Origin: Flagellimonas marinaquae
GTDB taxonomy: Bacteria > Bacteroidota > Bacteroidia > Flavobacteriales > Flavobacteriaceae
Direction of reading: 5' to 3'
DNA: 64,000 bases
Assembly (NCBI RefSeq): GCF_003992675.1
Contig: NZ_RZMZ01000004.1
Coordinates: 255,501-319,500, forward strand
The notes beneath the pieces are model-generated. The model saw nothing but the letters and a program-made list of their open reading frames with translations. It did not search any database and had not been told where the DNA came from. The translations under genes were made by a program, and so were the position numbers. This document shows, in pieces, positions 52,801-62,012 of the stretch. How positions within the stretch are numbered: position 1 is the stretch's first letter; each line of letters opens with the position of its first letter.

Positions 52801-53245
52801 AAATTTTGAAATGTATATGTACTTCACCTTTGTGTTCGGCAATGATATTTTCAACGAAACCTTGTCAAAGTTGGGGGTTGCATTCGATAACAACGTTCCA
52901 GGTCATTATGTGGATAGGTGGACACCATCCAACACGGATAGCAATGTTCTTTCGGCCAACGCCGCACAACGTTCATTAGTCACATCCAATTCTGATATGA
53001 TTGAGGACGGCTCTTTTGTCCGATTAAGAAATCTCAATTTCTCCTACAGGATTCCAACCGACAACATTCCGTGGATTTCCACGGCAAAGGTCTATATCCA
53101 AGGAACCAACCTGATTTTGTTCGATAACTATTCGGGCTATGACCCTGAAATCAATAGGGGGACCGGTAATTTAAGAAGAGGGTACGACAATGCCCAAGAT
53201 CCAGCAGCCGAGACCTACACTTTAGGATTAACCTTGACCTTTTAA
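49871..53245 (+). CDS. SusC/RagA TonB-linked outer-membrane protein with STN domain
   Basis: A 1124-residue TonB-dependent transporter. After the signal peptide (ending near SYAQ) comes an STN signalling domain (about residues 45-112; RFFYKTEEIDIKR), then a carboxypeptidase-D-like domain (about 140-220; GTVVDEQGVPLPGANV), a SusC plug (VVIIGYGSVKKRDLTGSVAS; YVIDGFIGG) and a 22-strand-type barrel ending in LGLTLTF. The STN domain means that it signals to the FecR/FecI pair encoded just upstream. Substrate is a glycan taken up with its SusD partner. Confidence 0.95.
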   Translation: MKNYKNFSRYLGNLLRKNLAMKLSFLFFLVVLFNSHASSYAQNKKLTLAVTDTPVEHILEKIEDKSEFRFFYKTEEIDIKRIVSLDVKNMRIKDILNIIFNGQDVAYSLVNKQIVLTKVKGLQKVSIPENTTSDQSTRPQQLVTGTVVDEQGVPLPGANVLEKGTTNGTQTDFDGMFSLELTGQGVSTLVFSYIGYVTQEVEIDGITSLDVTLKEDAQSLDEVVIIGYGSVKKRDLTGSVASVKGEAVAETPTPRIDDALRGKVSGLQITPTSSAPGAAATVRIRGSNSLSANNEPLYVIDGFIGGFNLNDINPQDVESIQVLKDASATAIYGSRGSNGVILITTKRGKVGKLKVTFDTYTGFQSPRRFLDVLNASDYAAWINEVNGSEVYPNPSSFGEGTNWQREIFKNGALMQNYTLSLAGGNEKSRFFLSLNAFDQDGISMNSSLKRYQLKLNSDHQISDRFKIGQSLLISRNRTTPGYNLNDFVGDRDISLQIAGWLPTLPVRDSNGQFTFQTESSLLTADNPVARAELLENINTQTRVIGTVFGEYELFDGLKYKLLAGVNILGELGQNYSPSSLFQENTTSGTARVSNVNRDDILLENTLNFNKEYGNHSVSGLLGYTRQTISTFSNGAEVRGFVTDAFSFNNLGAGTERISNTSQELEEGLESYLFRANYGYKGKYLFTASARLDGSSVFSKNNKWGLFPSAAFAWNLYEEDFIKNLNLFDELKFRTSLGQLGNPGVAPFSSLSQLSLQGNNYVFGSGQTLVPGIAPNTLGNDNLKWETTTQYDIGLDASFFDNRVGLTLDYYNKVTKDLLVQVPLLQLTSFDTALSNFGKVRNRGFELSLNSLNVRTDNFEWNTSFNISTNRNEIMEIDAPEGFILNNPIGGDFVGVPSGILREGIPLGSFYGLVSEGIWNNQEEIDSSGLTGETVFLGGRRYKDVDGDGEIDVTKDRQVIGDANPDFFGGFGNTFKYKNFEMYMYFTFVFGNDIFNETLSKLGVAFDNNVPGHYVDRWTPSNTDSNVLSANAAQRSLVTSNSDMIEDGSFVRLRNLNFSYRIPTDNIPWISTAKVYIQGTNLILFDNYSGYDPEINRGTGNLRRGYDNAQDPAAETYTLGLTLTF

Positions 53246-53257
53246 TTTTAATTAGAT

Positions 53258-54745
53258 ATGAAAAATATAGCTAAAATACTTGTTTTATATGTTCTCGTGC
53301 TTTGCTCTTGCAGTGGTGATATTTTGACCGAGGATCCAAAAAGTTTTTTGACTCCGGAGTCGTTTCCCAACAATGAAAAAGATGCGGTTGCTGCCACCAA
53401 TGCGGCATATTCCAGATTACATTCAAATAACCGTGATCTTTATTATGGTTTTGTGGGTACGGATGAAGCCTTTCAGGGGTTTCATAACCAACGCCCTATT
53501 ACTTGGTTCATCAACCTAAACGAGTTTGATGACGACGCTGTTGGTTTTTGGAGAACGGATTATCAAGGTGTTGCCCGGTGCAATGCCGTAATTGATTTGG
53601 TGCCCAACGTGGATATGGATGAGGCACTTAAGAATCGATTAATTGCCGAAGCCAAGTTTCTAAGGGCCTACTATTACTTTTCGTTGGTAAGAAAATACGG
53701 TGGAGTGCCCATCATAGACGGTATACTTTCTGGTCCTGATGAGCTGGTTGGGGTAACCAGAAACACAGAGCAAGAGGTCTATCAATTGATCAAACAGGAT
53801 TTGGGCGATGCTGTCCAATCACTACCTGAAAGTTACGGTTCCGGGGAATTGGGGCGTGCCACAAAATGGGCTGCGATAGGAATGCTTGCCAAAGTACATA
53901 TGACCTTAGGGGAGTTTGATCAGGCCAATACTTTTTTGGATCAGATTATCAACTCCAATCAATTCGGCCTGTTTTCAGACTACAACAGAATTTTCAGGGA
54001 GGTCAACGAAAACCAAATGTTCCCTGATAAAAACGGAAACTTGGTGAATGAAATCATCTGGGAAGTACAATTTGTAAAAAATGAGCGTGGCTCGACCATC
54101 ACCCAGCAGACTGGTTCCAGAGATCCGCAAGTGGGTGGCGTGAACGCACTATGGGGAGGATTTGAGAATATGCTGCCGACTCCTGAATTGAGGGCAATGT
54201 TTGAACCAGGCGATTTGCGATTGGATATCAGTTACGTGGAAACGGTCCAAATCAATGGTCAGACGGAGGTATTGGAGTCCAACAGAACCCCTGAAGCTGG
54301 ACCTATTAGTGGTAAATATCATAATCCTGATAACAGTGAACCCCCAATAAGAGATGAATCGGGCAACAATATTATTATTTTACGCTTTGCGGATATATTA
54401 TTATTAAAAGCTGAAGCGCTCAATGAATTGGGTAATCCAGAAGCGGCCTTGCCCTATATCAACTTGGTTAGGGAGCGTGCGGGTATCACCATGTTGTCGG
54501 GAATGGATCAAAATGGCCTGAGGCAAGCCATAATTAAAGAGCGCGCCACCGAATTGAGTTTCGAGGGGCATCGTAGATATGACTTGATCAGATGGGGAAT
54601 TTATATTGAGACCATGCGAAATACTACCTCACCATTTTTACAGTCACCAAGGGAAAACATCCAAGAATTCCACGTTCGATTGCCCATTCCACAGAACGAG
54701 ATTGGGGTCTCCAACGGTTCCCTTACCCAGAATCCAGGTTATTAG
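53258..54745 (+). CDS. SusD/RagB glycan-binding lipoprotein
   Basis: A 495-residue surface lipoprotein (lipobox LCSC) that caps the SusC transporter. The SusD signatures are present: the N-terminal helices with AEAKFLRAYYYFSLVRKYGG and the C-terminal INLVRERAGI and ERATELSFEGHRRYDLIRWG. It begins 12 bp after susC and is followed by a terminator at 54785. Glycan specificity cannot be read, but neighbouring sulfatases and galactose genes suggest a sulfated galactose-containing polysaccharide. Confidence 0.94.
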   Translation: MKNIAKILVLYVLVLCSCSGDILTEDPKSFLTPESFPNNEKDAVAATNAAYSRLHSNNRDLYYGFVGTDEAFQGFHNQRPITWFINLNEFDDDAVGFWRTDYQGVARCNAVIDLVPNVDMDEALKNRLIAEAKFLRAYYYFSLVRKYGGVPIIDGILSGPDELVGVTRNTEQEVYQLIKQDLGDAVQSLPESYGSGELGRATKWAAIGMLAKVHMTLGEFDQANTFLDQIINSNQFGLFSDYNRIFREVNENQMFPDKNGNLVNEIIWEVQFVKNERGSTITQQTGSRDPQVGGVNALWGGFENMLPTPELRAMFEPGDLRLDISYVETVQINGQTEVLESNRTPEAGPISGKYHNPDNSEPPIRDESGNNIIILRFADILLLKAEALNELGNPEAALPYINLVRERAGITMLSGMDQNGLRQAIIKERATELSFEGHRRYDLIRWGIYIETMRNTTSPFLQSPRENIQEFHVRLPIPQNEIGVSNGSLTQNPGY

Positions 54746-54784
54746 CATTTAAGAAAACAAGTTTTGTTGATGTTTAGTTTTATT

Positions 54785-54816
54785 AAAAGGGTGGTTCAGT
54801 ACAACACCACCCTTTT
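54785..54816 (+). terminator. Terminator after susD
   Basis: AAAAGGGTGGT pairs with ACCACCCTTTT, and the T tail follows within the arm. It probably reduces expression of the downstream enzymes relative to susCD. Confidence 0.85.
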
Positions 54817-54917
54817 TCAAGGACTAATGGCGCATCTCCGCGATTTCATATAAAACACTCCTAGGAATAAGCTATTTAAGAATATTCTTTTTAATGCTTT
54901 TTCAATATAATGAACAC

Positions 54918-56384
54918 ATGAAAGAAAGAACAATCTGCATTTGCTCCATTTTTTTTATCATTCTGATAGTTTCAGGATGTAAGAGGGAGACCAAAGTTGA
55001 GGGGAAACCAGAAAAAGTGCTTCCAAATATTGTCATTTTTTTGGCAGATGATATGACATGGCGTGATTGTGAGCCCTATGGGAACCCTGACGTGGTGACC
55101 CCGCATATCCAAAAATTGGCTCAAGAAGGCATTTCCTTTGACAATATGTTCACTTCAACAGCAATGTGTGCCCCAACCCGCCAGCAATTAATGACAGGGC
55201 TTTTTCCTGTGCGAAGCGGGGCATTTCCCAATCACTCCCAAGTATATGATGGGGTAAGAAGTTTTGCGCACTATTTTGTGGAACTTGGTTATAGGGTTGC
55301 ATTAATCGGGAAACAGCACTATGGTCCTGATAGTTCATTTCCAATGGAATATCTAGGGGGTCGACAACATGACGATGGCAAAAATGGCCCCGATATCCAT
55401 TTGGAAAAAGTCCTTCCAGTGATCAATGATGAAAGGCCATTTTTCCTAATCGTTGCACAAAACCAGCCGCATGGACCATGGAACAGGGGAAATCCTGAAA
55501 AGTACCGTCCTGAAGCGCTGGAAATTCCGGAATACATGGTGGATGTACCTGAAACTCGGAAAAGCCTAACGAAGTATTATGCTGAGATTACCTATATGGA
55601 CAGTTTATTGGGCAAGACCTTAAAATTAATTGACCAGGTAGGTAAGACCAATAATACGATATCCATTTTTACCAGTGAACAGGGTTATTATTATCCATTT
55701 GGAAAATGGACCTGCTATGACCTTGGTCTAAAAACCGCATTTATTGCCAAGTGGCCCGGTAAAATCGAACCCAATACGCGTAATAAGGCAATATCCCAGT
55801 ATGTTGACGTAGTACCTACGCTATTGGAAGCTGTTGGTGTCAACCCCGAAGATATCGATACGGGAATATCCGATGCTAACGGGTACCGAGGTTTTGATGG
55901 CAAAAGCTTTTTGCCAGCACTTTTAGGGCATACCCAAGAACACAGAAAGTGGACTTACGGTGTTCAAACTACACGTGGAATTTTTTATGGTCCCGAATCA
56001 TACCCCGTTCGCTCCGTACGGTCGGAAAGATACCGCTACATACAAAATTTGTCATATGATACGGTATTCACCAATATGATTACGGATAAGCATACCATTT
56101 ATCAGAATTGGTTGGCGCAAACCAAAGGACAGGAACAGGAATGGGTAAAAAAGTATCAGAACCGACCTTATGGGGAATTATATGATTTGGAAAAAGATCC
56201 GTTCGAAAAGAAGAATTTGGCAATGAATCCGGAAATGATGACTATCAAAAAGGAAATGGAACAGGAACTACAGCGCTGGATGCGGCAACAGGGGGACAAA
56301 GGGCTGGAGACAGAATTGGAAGCATTGGAACGACAACACCTCGATAAAAAGGAACACCCCGCACTGAAGAAATCTTCGCAATGA
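54918..56384 (+). CDS. Sulfatase (formylglycine type), lipoprotein
   Basis: A 488-residue S1-family sulfatase. The start at 54918 (MKERTICICSIF) gives a lipoprotein signal with VSGC; an earlier ATG at 54894 is less likely. The formylglycine motif C-x-P-x-R is CAPTR with Cys at residue 84; metal residues are in LADDMTWRDCEPYG. It requires a sulfatase-maturing enzyme, which is not encoded in this window. It is the first of three sulfatases in the locus and would remove sulfate esters from oligosaccharides in the periplasm. Confidence 0.92.
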   Translation: MKERTICICSIFFIILIVSGCKRETKVEGKPEKVLPNIVIFLADDMTWRDCEPYGNPDVVTPHIQKLAQEGISFDNMFTSTAMCAPTRQQLMTGLFPVRSGAFPNHSQVYDGVRSFAHYFVELGYRVALIGKQHYGPDSSFPMEYLGGRQHDDGKNGPDIHLEKVLPVINDERPFFLIVAQNQPHGPWNRGNPEKYRPEALEIPEYMVDVPETRKSLTKYYAEITYMDSLLGKTLKLIDQVGKTNNTISIFTSEQGYYYPFGKWTCYDLGLKTAFIAKWPGKIEPNTRNKAISQYVDVVPTLLEAVGVNPEDIDTGISDANGYRGFDGKSFLPALLGHTQEHRKWTYGVQTTRGIFYGPESYPVRSVRSERYRYIQNLSYDTVFTNMITDKHTIYQNWLAQTKGQEQEWVKKYQNRPYGELYDLEKDPFEKKNLAMNPEMMTIKKEMEQELQRWMRQQGDKGLETELEALERQHLDKKEHPALKKSSQ

Positions 56385-56430
56385 ATGTAGTAATGCAAAG
56401 TATTCAAATGGTAAGAAATATAAAAATAGT

Positions 56431-58086
56431 ATGATTTTAAGTAAAAAATATCTCGTAGTTATTTTGTTGTTTTTGATTTTCTCCTCTTGTAAAAAGAAAG
56501 TAGCGAGCAAGGAAGTTGTGACAAGCGAGCGTCCGAACATTATACTGATCATGTCCGATGATATGGGGTATTCGGATCTCCAACCTTATGGAGGTGAAAT
56601 AAGCACCCCAAATCTTAACGAGCTAGCTTCGGGAGGTTTAAAATTCACACAATTTTACAATACCGCAAGGTGTTGTCCCAGCAGAGCTTCCCTAATGACA
56701 GGTTGCTACCCTCAACAAGCAGGAATTGGTCATATGACCAATACACCAAACAATAGGAACGAACATAATTATGGGGTTCCGGAATATCAAGGCAAACTGA
56801 GCTCAAATACCATCACCATTGCTGAGGTACTGAGAGATTCTGGCTATTCAACTCTGATGTCTGGAAAATGGCACTTAAGCTTTCATGACAAAACCCAGTG
56901 GCCTATGCAGCGTGGTTTTGATAAATTCTATGGGTTCATTGCAGGTGCTGGAAATTATTTTAAACCTGAAGCTCCAAGAAACATATATGAAGGTAATGAA
57001 ATAATTACTATCGAAGATAAAAACTATTATACAACGGATGTTTTTACAGATAAGGCTATTGAATATATAAATACAACCAAAAGTGAAAATCAAGATAAGC
57101 CTTTCTTTTTATACTTAGCTTATAATGCGCCGCACTGGCCGTTACAGGCCCCTAAGGAAGATATTGATAAATACAGGGGTAAATATATGGGAGGTTGGGA
57201 AAACCTACGTTTGCAGCGTTATGAAAGCATGAAAGATATGGGGATAATAGATTCATCGTGGAATTTAAGCCATGATGCTATTGTCTCATGGAATTCTCTT
57301 GATGAAAAAAAGAAACAAGAAATGGATTTGCGAATGGCCATTTATGCTGCTATGGTAGATAGAATGGATCAAAATATTGGTCGTTTAGTAGCAGATTTGA
57401 AAGCCAAAAACCTATACGATAACACCATTATTATATTTCTAAATGATAATGGGGCCTGCGCTGAGTTTGATGAATTGGGCAGTGGTCCCAAGGAACAATT
57501 GGAAACCAAGGAAGGGTATGCACTTACCTATGGGAAAGCTTGGGCTAATGTTTCCAATACACCATTTAGGAAATACAAGCATTGGGTTCACGAGGGAGGG
57601 ATAGCCACGCCGCTCATTGTTCATTGGCCCGAAGGTATTGCTCAGGAGCTCAGGGGTAACATGATTCAAGATTATGGCTTTTTGCCCGATATCATGGCGA
57701 CTTGTTTGGATTTGGCGGGTACGGAGCTTCCAACGGAATACAACGGTAATTCCATAAAACAGCATTCAGGAAAGAGTTTAGTTCCAATTTTTTCCGGGGC
57801 AAAGGAAAGGCTACATACCGGGCCTATTTTTTGGGAACATGAAGGAAATAAAGCGGTCCGACTTGGAAAATTCAAACTAGTGCAAGAATGGAAGAAGGAT
57901 GACCAATCCTGGGAACTATACGATATGGAGAAGGATAGGTCCGAAACGAACAACATTATCGAATTATACCCTGAAAAGGCCAATGAAATGATAGCACAAT
58001 ACGATGAGTGGGCCCAAGAGGTAGGTGTTTTACCGTGGGAAGAAGTGTTGAAAATCAGGGCTGATAGAAAGTCCGGGGACAAATAG
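56431..58086 (+). CDS. Arylsulfatase-like S1 sulfatase, lipoprotein
   Basis: A 551-residue sulfatase with a lipobox-like FSSC and the motif CCPSR (formylglycine Cys at residue 81), metal residues in SDDMGYSDLQPYG, and the usual GKWHLSFHD block. The longer length and C-terminal SGAKERLHTGPIFWEHEG are as in arylsulfatase A-like enzymes of marine Bacteroidota. It starts 46 bp after the first sulfatase gene and is probably co-transcribed. The sulfate position it attacks is unknown. Confidence 0.93.
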   Translation: MILSKKYLVVILLFLIFSSCKKKVASKEVVTSERPNIILIMSDDMGYSDLQPYGGEISTPNLNELASGGLKFTQFYNTARCCPSRASLMTGCYPQQAGIGHMTNTPNNRNEHNYGVPEYQGKLSSNTITIAEVLRDSGYSTLMSGKWHLSFHDKTQWPMQRGFDKFYGFIAGAGNYFKPEAPRNIYEGNEIITIEDKNYYTTDVFTDKAIEYINTTKSENQDKPFFLYLAYNAPHWPLQAPKEDIDKYRGKYMGGWENLRLQRYESMKDMGIIDSSWNLSHDAIVSWNSLDEKKKQEMDLRMAIYAAMVDRMDQNIGRLVADLKAKNLYDNTIIIFLNDNGACAEFDELGSGPKEQLETKEGYALTYGKAWANVSNTPFRKYKHWVHEGGIATPLIVHWPEGIAQELRGNMIQDYGFLPDIMATCLDLAGTELPTEYNGNSIKQHSGKSLVPIFSGAKERLHTGPIFWEHEGNKAVRLGKFKLVQEWKKDDQSWELYDMEKDRSETNNIIELYPEKANEMIAQYDEWAQEVGVLPWEEVLKIRADRKSGDK

Positions 58087-58173
58087 GTCTAATAATTTCC
58101 CGCATATTTTGATTGAAAATAGATTTACATGCTTTGTTGGCGTTTTCATTTTAGATTGATAAAGGAGATTCTT

Positions 58174-59181
58174 ATGGTATTTGAGATCAAAAATAATTTA
58201 CAAATTTTGAGGACAGTCTTGAACTTTATTTGGGTAGTCGTCCCTATTGCTCTCCTATTTTCCTGCAGTAGTGTTGCTCGCCATGGCCAAAGTGATATTT
58301 TATTGGCAGATCCAACGATCCTTTCAGATCACGGTAAATACTATCTGTATGGATCCACATCCGGAGGAAAAGACAGTACCGGTCGAGGGTTTTTGGTGTA
58401 TGAATCAAACGATTTACTGGAGTGGAAGGGGAAAGGGTACGCCCTTAGGAAAGGTGATGCTTATGGGGATACGGGTTTTTGGGCCCCACATGTAGTTAAG
58501 CGGAACGGTAGCTATTATATGATCTATACGGCCAATGAGCAACTGGCCTTGGCGCAATCCAGATCCCCACTTGGCCCATTTGTGAATCAAGACAAGCATC
58601 ATTTCAAATTGGATGTAAGGTTGATAGACCCCTATATTTTTTTTGATGATGGCAAGACATATTTGTTCCATGTAAGACGTATCGGGGATAACAATGAAAT
58701 TTTCGTAGTCGAACTGGAGGAAGACTTAAGAACAATGAAAGAAGGCACATTGATCAAATGTTTATCGGTATCGTTGGATTGGGAGGATCGTGATGAATTC
58801 AGTAATACAAGTGTACAAGGACCTAGTGTTGTTAAGCTAGACGGTAAATATTATCTGTTTTACTCTGCCAACAATTTCAGAAGCCCCTATTATGCCGTGG
58901 GGTATGCCACAAGTACCAGTCCTGTTGGACCATGGATTAAACCCAGTAATACTGCCTTAATAGACAGAGGTAGGATTAATGAAAATGGACCAGGACATGG
59001 GGATGTTTTTTTTAAAGATGGCAAGAACAAACTGGCTTATGTATTTCATACCCACCATTCCAAAGAAAAACTTAGACCAAGAAAGACTGGTATTCTTGAA
59101 TTTAATAGGGATACGGTTATGCAAATGCTATCTATAAAGCACGGATCTTTTAGATTGTTAAAAACTGCGAATCACAAATAA
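58174..59181 (+). CDS. Glycoside hydrolase family 43-like lipoprotein with Gln at the general-acid position
   Basis: A 335-residue five-bladed beta-propeller glycosidase (GH43-like), with lipobox LLFSC near residue 28. The catalytic base is in ADPTIL and the pKa-modulating Asp in LIDPYIF. Where GH43 enzymes have the general-acid Glu in VEGP, this protein reads SVQGPSVVKLDGKYYLFYSA: a CAA codon at 58816-58818 in place of GAA. FWAPHVVKRNGSYYMIYTA and NGPGHGDVFF complete the family pattern. The protein may therefore be inactive, bind sugar, or use another acid. The ATG at 58174 is preferred to 58129, giving a more normal signal. Confidence 0.82.
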   Translation: MVFEIKNNLQILRTVLNFIWVVVPIALLFSCSSVARHGQSDILLADPTILSDHGKYYLYGSTSGGKDSTGRGFLVYESNDLLEWKGKGYALRKGDAYGDTGFWAPHVVKRNGSYYMIYTANEQLALAQSRSPLGPFVNQDKHHFKLDVRLIDPYIFFDDGKTYLFHVRRIGDNNEIFVVELEEDLRTMKEGTLIKCLSVSLDWEDRDEFSNTSVQGPSVVKLDGKYYLFYSANNFRSPYYAVGYATSTSPVGPWIKPSNTALIDRGRINENGPGHGDVFFKDGKNKLAYVFHTHHSKEKLRPRKTGILEFNRDTVMQMLSIKHGSFRLLKTANHK

Positions 59182-59237
59182 TGTGGATACGATACGCTAC
59201 TACAGATAAAGCCAATTGAACATCGAAGAGGTTAAGT

Positions 59238-60437
59238 ATGAAAACAAAACAAAATATTACTGTATCGAAATATCTTCCTATATGGACATTTATAATTTTC
59301 ATGAGCTGTAAGGACATGAACCCTTTAAAAACTGAAAAGAATATCGAGCTAAAAACAATCTTGAAACCAGAAAATTTTAAAAGTAATTCAGATGGCCATG
59401 ACACTCAATTTTATGTCTTGCAGAACAAGCATGGACTTGAGGCCATTTTTTCCAATTACGGTCAGCGGCTTCTTTCCCTTATGGTTCCAGATCGGGAGGG
59501 AAAGTTCAAGGACATTGTGCTGGGTTTCGAGAATCTACAAAGGTACCGGGAGGCAAGGGAACGTTATTTTGGGGCCTTTGTGGGGCGCTATGCCAATAGA
59601 ATATCACAGGGTAGATTTTCCATTGCAGGAAAGGAGTACACTTTGGCAACCAACAATGGGGCCAACCATTTGCACGGGGGATATATTGGCTTTAGTGATG
59701 TATTTTGGGAAGGTCGCCAGTTGTCACATAACGAGCTTGAATTCGCGGGGACCTCACCGCATATGGACGAAGGGTATCCAGGGAATTTAGAGGTGAGGGT
59801 CAACTATCTGCTCACCGACCAAAATGAACTGGTCATCCGTTATCGGGCTACCACCGATAGGGCTACTATTGTGAACCTGACACACCACTCCTTCTTTAAT
59901 CTGGCAGGGGAGGGAAGCGGCAGTATCGAAGGGCATTTGCTCAAGATCAATGCAGGTAGTTATACGCCTATTGACGGAAACATGATTCCCACGGGCGAAC
60001 TGAGGTCGGTGGAAGGCACTCCTTTTGACTTTCGTACTGAAAAACCAATAGGACGGGACTTGGGTGCCGACCACCATCAGCTTCAAACCGGAAAGGGTTA
60101 CGACCATAATTTTGTTCTAAATAGGGAAGTCAGGGGAGGGGATGGCCTTACCTTGGCGGCACGGGTATTGGAACCCACCAGCGGTAGGGTCATGGAAGTC
60201 CTTACGGACGAACCGGGACTGCAATTTTACAGTGGCAACTTTTTGGACGGTGGCACCATCGGAAAATCCGGTAAGCCCTATGGGCACCGAGGTGCCTTTT
60301 GCCTGGAAACACAACATTTTCCCGACTCCCCGAACCAGGAGGGTTTTCCAACCACGTTGCTGGAACCCGGACAGGAGTACCGGTCCACCTGTGTCTACAG
60401 GTTCACGACAGATCAAGGGGATTTACAAACCAACTAA
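59238..60437 (+). CDS. galM: Aldose 1-epimerase (mutarotase), lipoprotein
   Basis: A 399-residue GalM-family protein with a short lipoprotein leader (FMSC). It interconverts alpha and beta anomers of galactose or other aldoses. Active-site residues are seen in NHLHGGYIGFSDV, the general acid/base region LTHHSFFNLAGEG, and the catalytic Glu in FCLETQHFPDSPN. The periplasmic location suggests action on released sugars before import. Galactokinase needs the alpha-anomer, which fits galK downstream. Confidence 0.92.
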   Translation: MKTKQNITVSKYLPIWTFIIFMSCKDMNPLKTEKNIELKTILKPENFKSNSDGHDTQFYVLQNKHGLEAIFSNYGQRLLSLMVPDREGKFKDIVLGFENLQRYREARERYFGAFVGRYANRISQGRFSIAGKEYTLATNNGANHLHGGYIGFSDVFWEGRQLSHNELEFAGTSPHMDEGYPGNLEVRVNYLLTDQNELVIRYRATTDRATIVNLTHHSFFNLAGEGSGSIEGHLLKINAGSYTPIDGNMIPTGELRSVEGTPFDFRTEKPIGRDLGADHHQLQTGKGYDHNFVLNREVRGGDGLTLAARVLEPTSGRVMEVLTDEPGLQFYSGNFLDGGTIGKSGKPYGHRGAFCLETQHFPDSPNQEGFPTTLLEPGQEYRSTCVYRFTTDQGDLQTN

Positions 60438-60447
60438 TCGCAATACC

Positions 60448-62004
60448 ATGATGAAAAACATATTGCTTATGGCGGCCGTACTTTTTTTAGGGGCCTGCAA
60501 GAACGGAGAAAAAAAGAAAGAGATCCCGGAGGGCGACAAAAAGGAAGAGCTTCCCAATATCGTGATCATCTATCTCGATGATCTGGGGTATGGTGATGTG
60601 GGTGCATACGGTGCAACTGAACTGTCAACGCCCCATATGGATAAGTTGGCACAGGGGGGAGTACGCTTTACCGATGGCTATGCGACATCGGCCACTTGTA
60701 CGCCAAGCAGGTACGGGCTGTTGACCGGGGTCTACCCCTGGAAGAACGAAGAAGCCAAGATTTTGCCCGGTACGGCCCCTTTGATCATCGACACCGCGCA
60801 GGTCACGATTCCAAAGATGTTAAAACAAAAAGGCTATTACACTGGTATAGTGGGTAAATGGCACCTTGGACTGGGCAGGGGCGAAGTGGACTGGAATAAG
60901 GAAATAAAGCCAGGCCCCAATGAGGTGGGCTTTGATTATTCCTTCATTATGGCGGCGACACAGGACAGGGTGCCCACGGTCTATATAGAGGATGGCAAGG
61001 TGGTAAATCTGGATACTGAAGATCCCATTGAGGTGGATTATGAGAGGAATTTCGATGGGGAGCCCACGGGAAAGGACAATCCAGAACTGTTGCGAATGGA
61101 GTGGCACCATGGACACAATAACAGCATCGTCAATGGGATTCCAAGAATCGGCTTTATGAAGGGAGGCGAATCCGCGAAATGGATTGACGAGGAAATGACG
61201 GACACCTTTTTGGAGCAGGCCCAGGCCTTTGTCTCCGACCATAAAGAGGGGCCGTTTTTTCTCTACTATGCCATGCAGCAGCCCCATGTGCCCAGAACCC
61301 CTCACCCGAGGTTTGCACGGGCATCCGGGTTGGGCCCCAGGGGAGATGTTATCGTGGAGGCCGACTGGGCTATCGGGGAGTTTGTGGAAACCCTGAGGAG
61401 TGAGGGCTTATTGGATAACACCTTGATCATTCTTTCCAGTGACAATGGACCTGTACTGAACGATGGTTACTATGATAGGGCCGTAGAGCAATTGAACGGC
61501 CACGACCCCAATGGCGGGCTTAGAGGGGGTAAGTACAGTCTGTTCGAGGCAGGTACGCGTGTCCCGTTGATCACCTATTGGGAGGGCAAGGTGGAACCAG
61601 GCGTGTCGGATGCCCTGGTCTCACAATTGGACGTTCTTAAGTCTTTGGCAAGCCTTACAGGTATTGAGGTTGAAGGGACGGACAGTAAGAACCTGTTGGA
61701 AACCTTTCTTGGGAGGTCCGATAAGGGCCGGGCCAATGTGGTACTGGAGGCCACGACAAGGACAGCTTACAGGGAGGGGGATTGGGTAATGATACCTCCT
61801 TATGAGGGTCCTTCCGTTGAGCAAAAGGTCAATATAGAACTGGGAAATTCCGATGGGTACTTGCTCTTTAATTTGGAAATAGACCCTGGCCAACAAACCA
61901 ATCTGGCCCAAAAAGAGCCTGAGAAGTTACGGGAGATGATCGAGAATTTCGAGTCCATTAGGGGCAAGGGGTACAGCGATATCCAGTCTCTTGAATTAAA
62001 ATAA
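60448..62004 (+). CDS. Third S1 sulfatase, lipoprotein
   Basis: A 518-residue sulfatase. The ATG at 60448 (MMKNILLMAAVLFLGAC) gives a clean lipoprotein signal; the frame remains open far upstream inside galM, but that part is not real. Formylglycine motif CTPSR has Cys at residue 84; metal residues are in YLDDLGYGDVGAYG; GKWHLGLGRG and LSSDNGPVLN are further family blocks. It is 10 bp after galM and 8 bp before galK. Together with the other two sulfatases it indicates a heavily sulfated substrate. Confidence 0.93.
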   Translation: MMKNILLMAAVLFLGACKNGEKKKEIPEGDKKEELPNIVIIYLDDLGYGDVGAYGATELSTPHMDKLAQGGVRFTDGYATSATCTPSRYGLLTGVYPWKNEEAKILPGTAPLIIDTAQVTIPKMLKQKGYYTGIVGKWHLGLGRGEVDWNKEIKPGPNEVGFDYSFIMAATQDRVPTVYIEDGKVVNLDTEDPIEVDYERNFDGEPTGKDNPELLRMEWHHGHNNSIVNGIPRIGFMKGGESAKWIDEEMTDTFLEQAQAFVSDHKEGPFFLYYAMQQPHVPRTPHPRFARASGLGPRGDVIVEADWAIGEFVETLRSEGLLDNTLIILSSDNGPVLNDGYYDRAVEQLNGHDPNGGLRGGKYSLFEAGTRVPLITYWEGKVEPGVSDALVSQLDVLKSLASLTGIEVEGTDSKNLLETFLGRSDKGRANVVLEATTRTAYREGDWVMIPPYEGPSVEQKVNIELGNSDGYLLFNLEIDPGQQTNLAQKEPEKLREMIENFESIRGKGYSDIQSLELK

Positions 62005-62012
62005 GGACCACT

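Noticed and set aside
60142..60447. N-terminal extension of the third sulfatase
   Set aside because: The extension lies inside galM in another frame; the lipoprotein leader at 60448 is the natural start.
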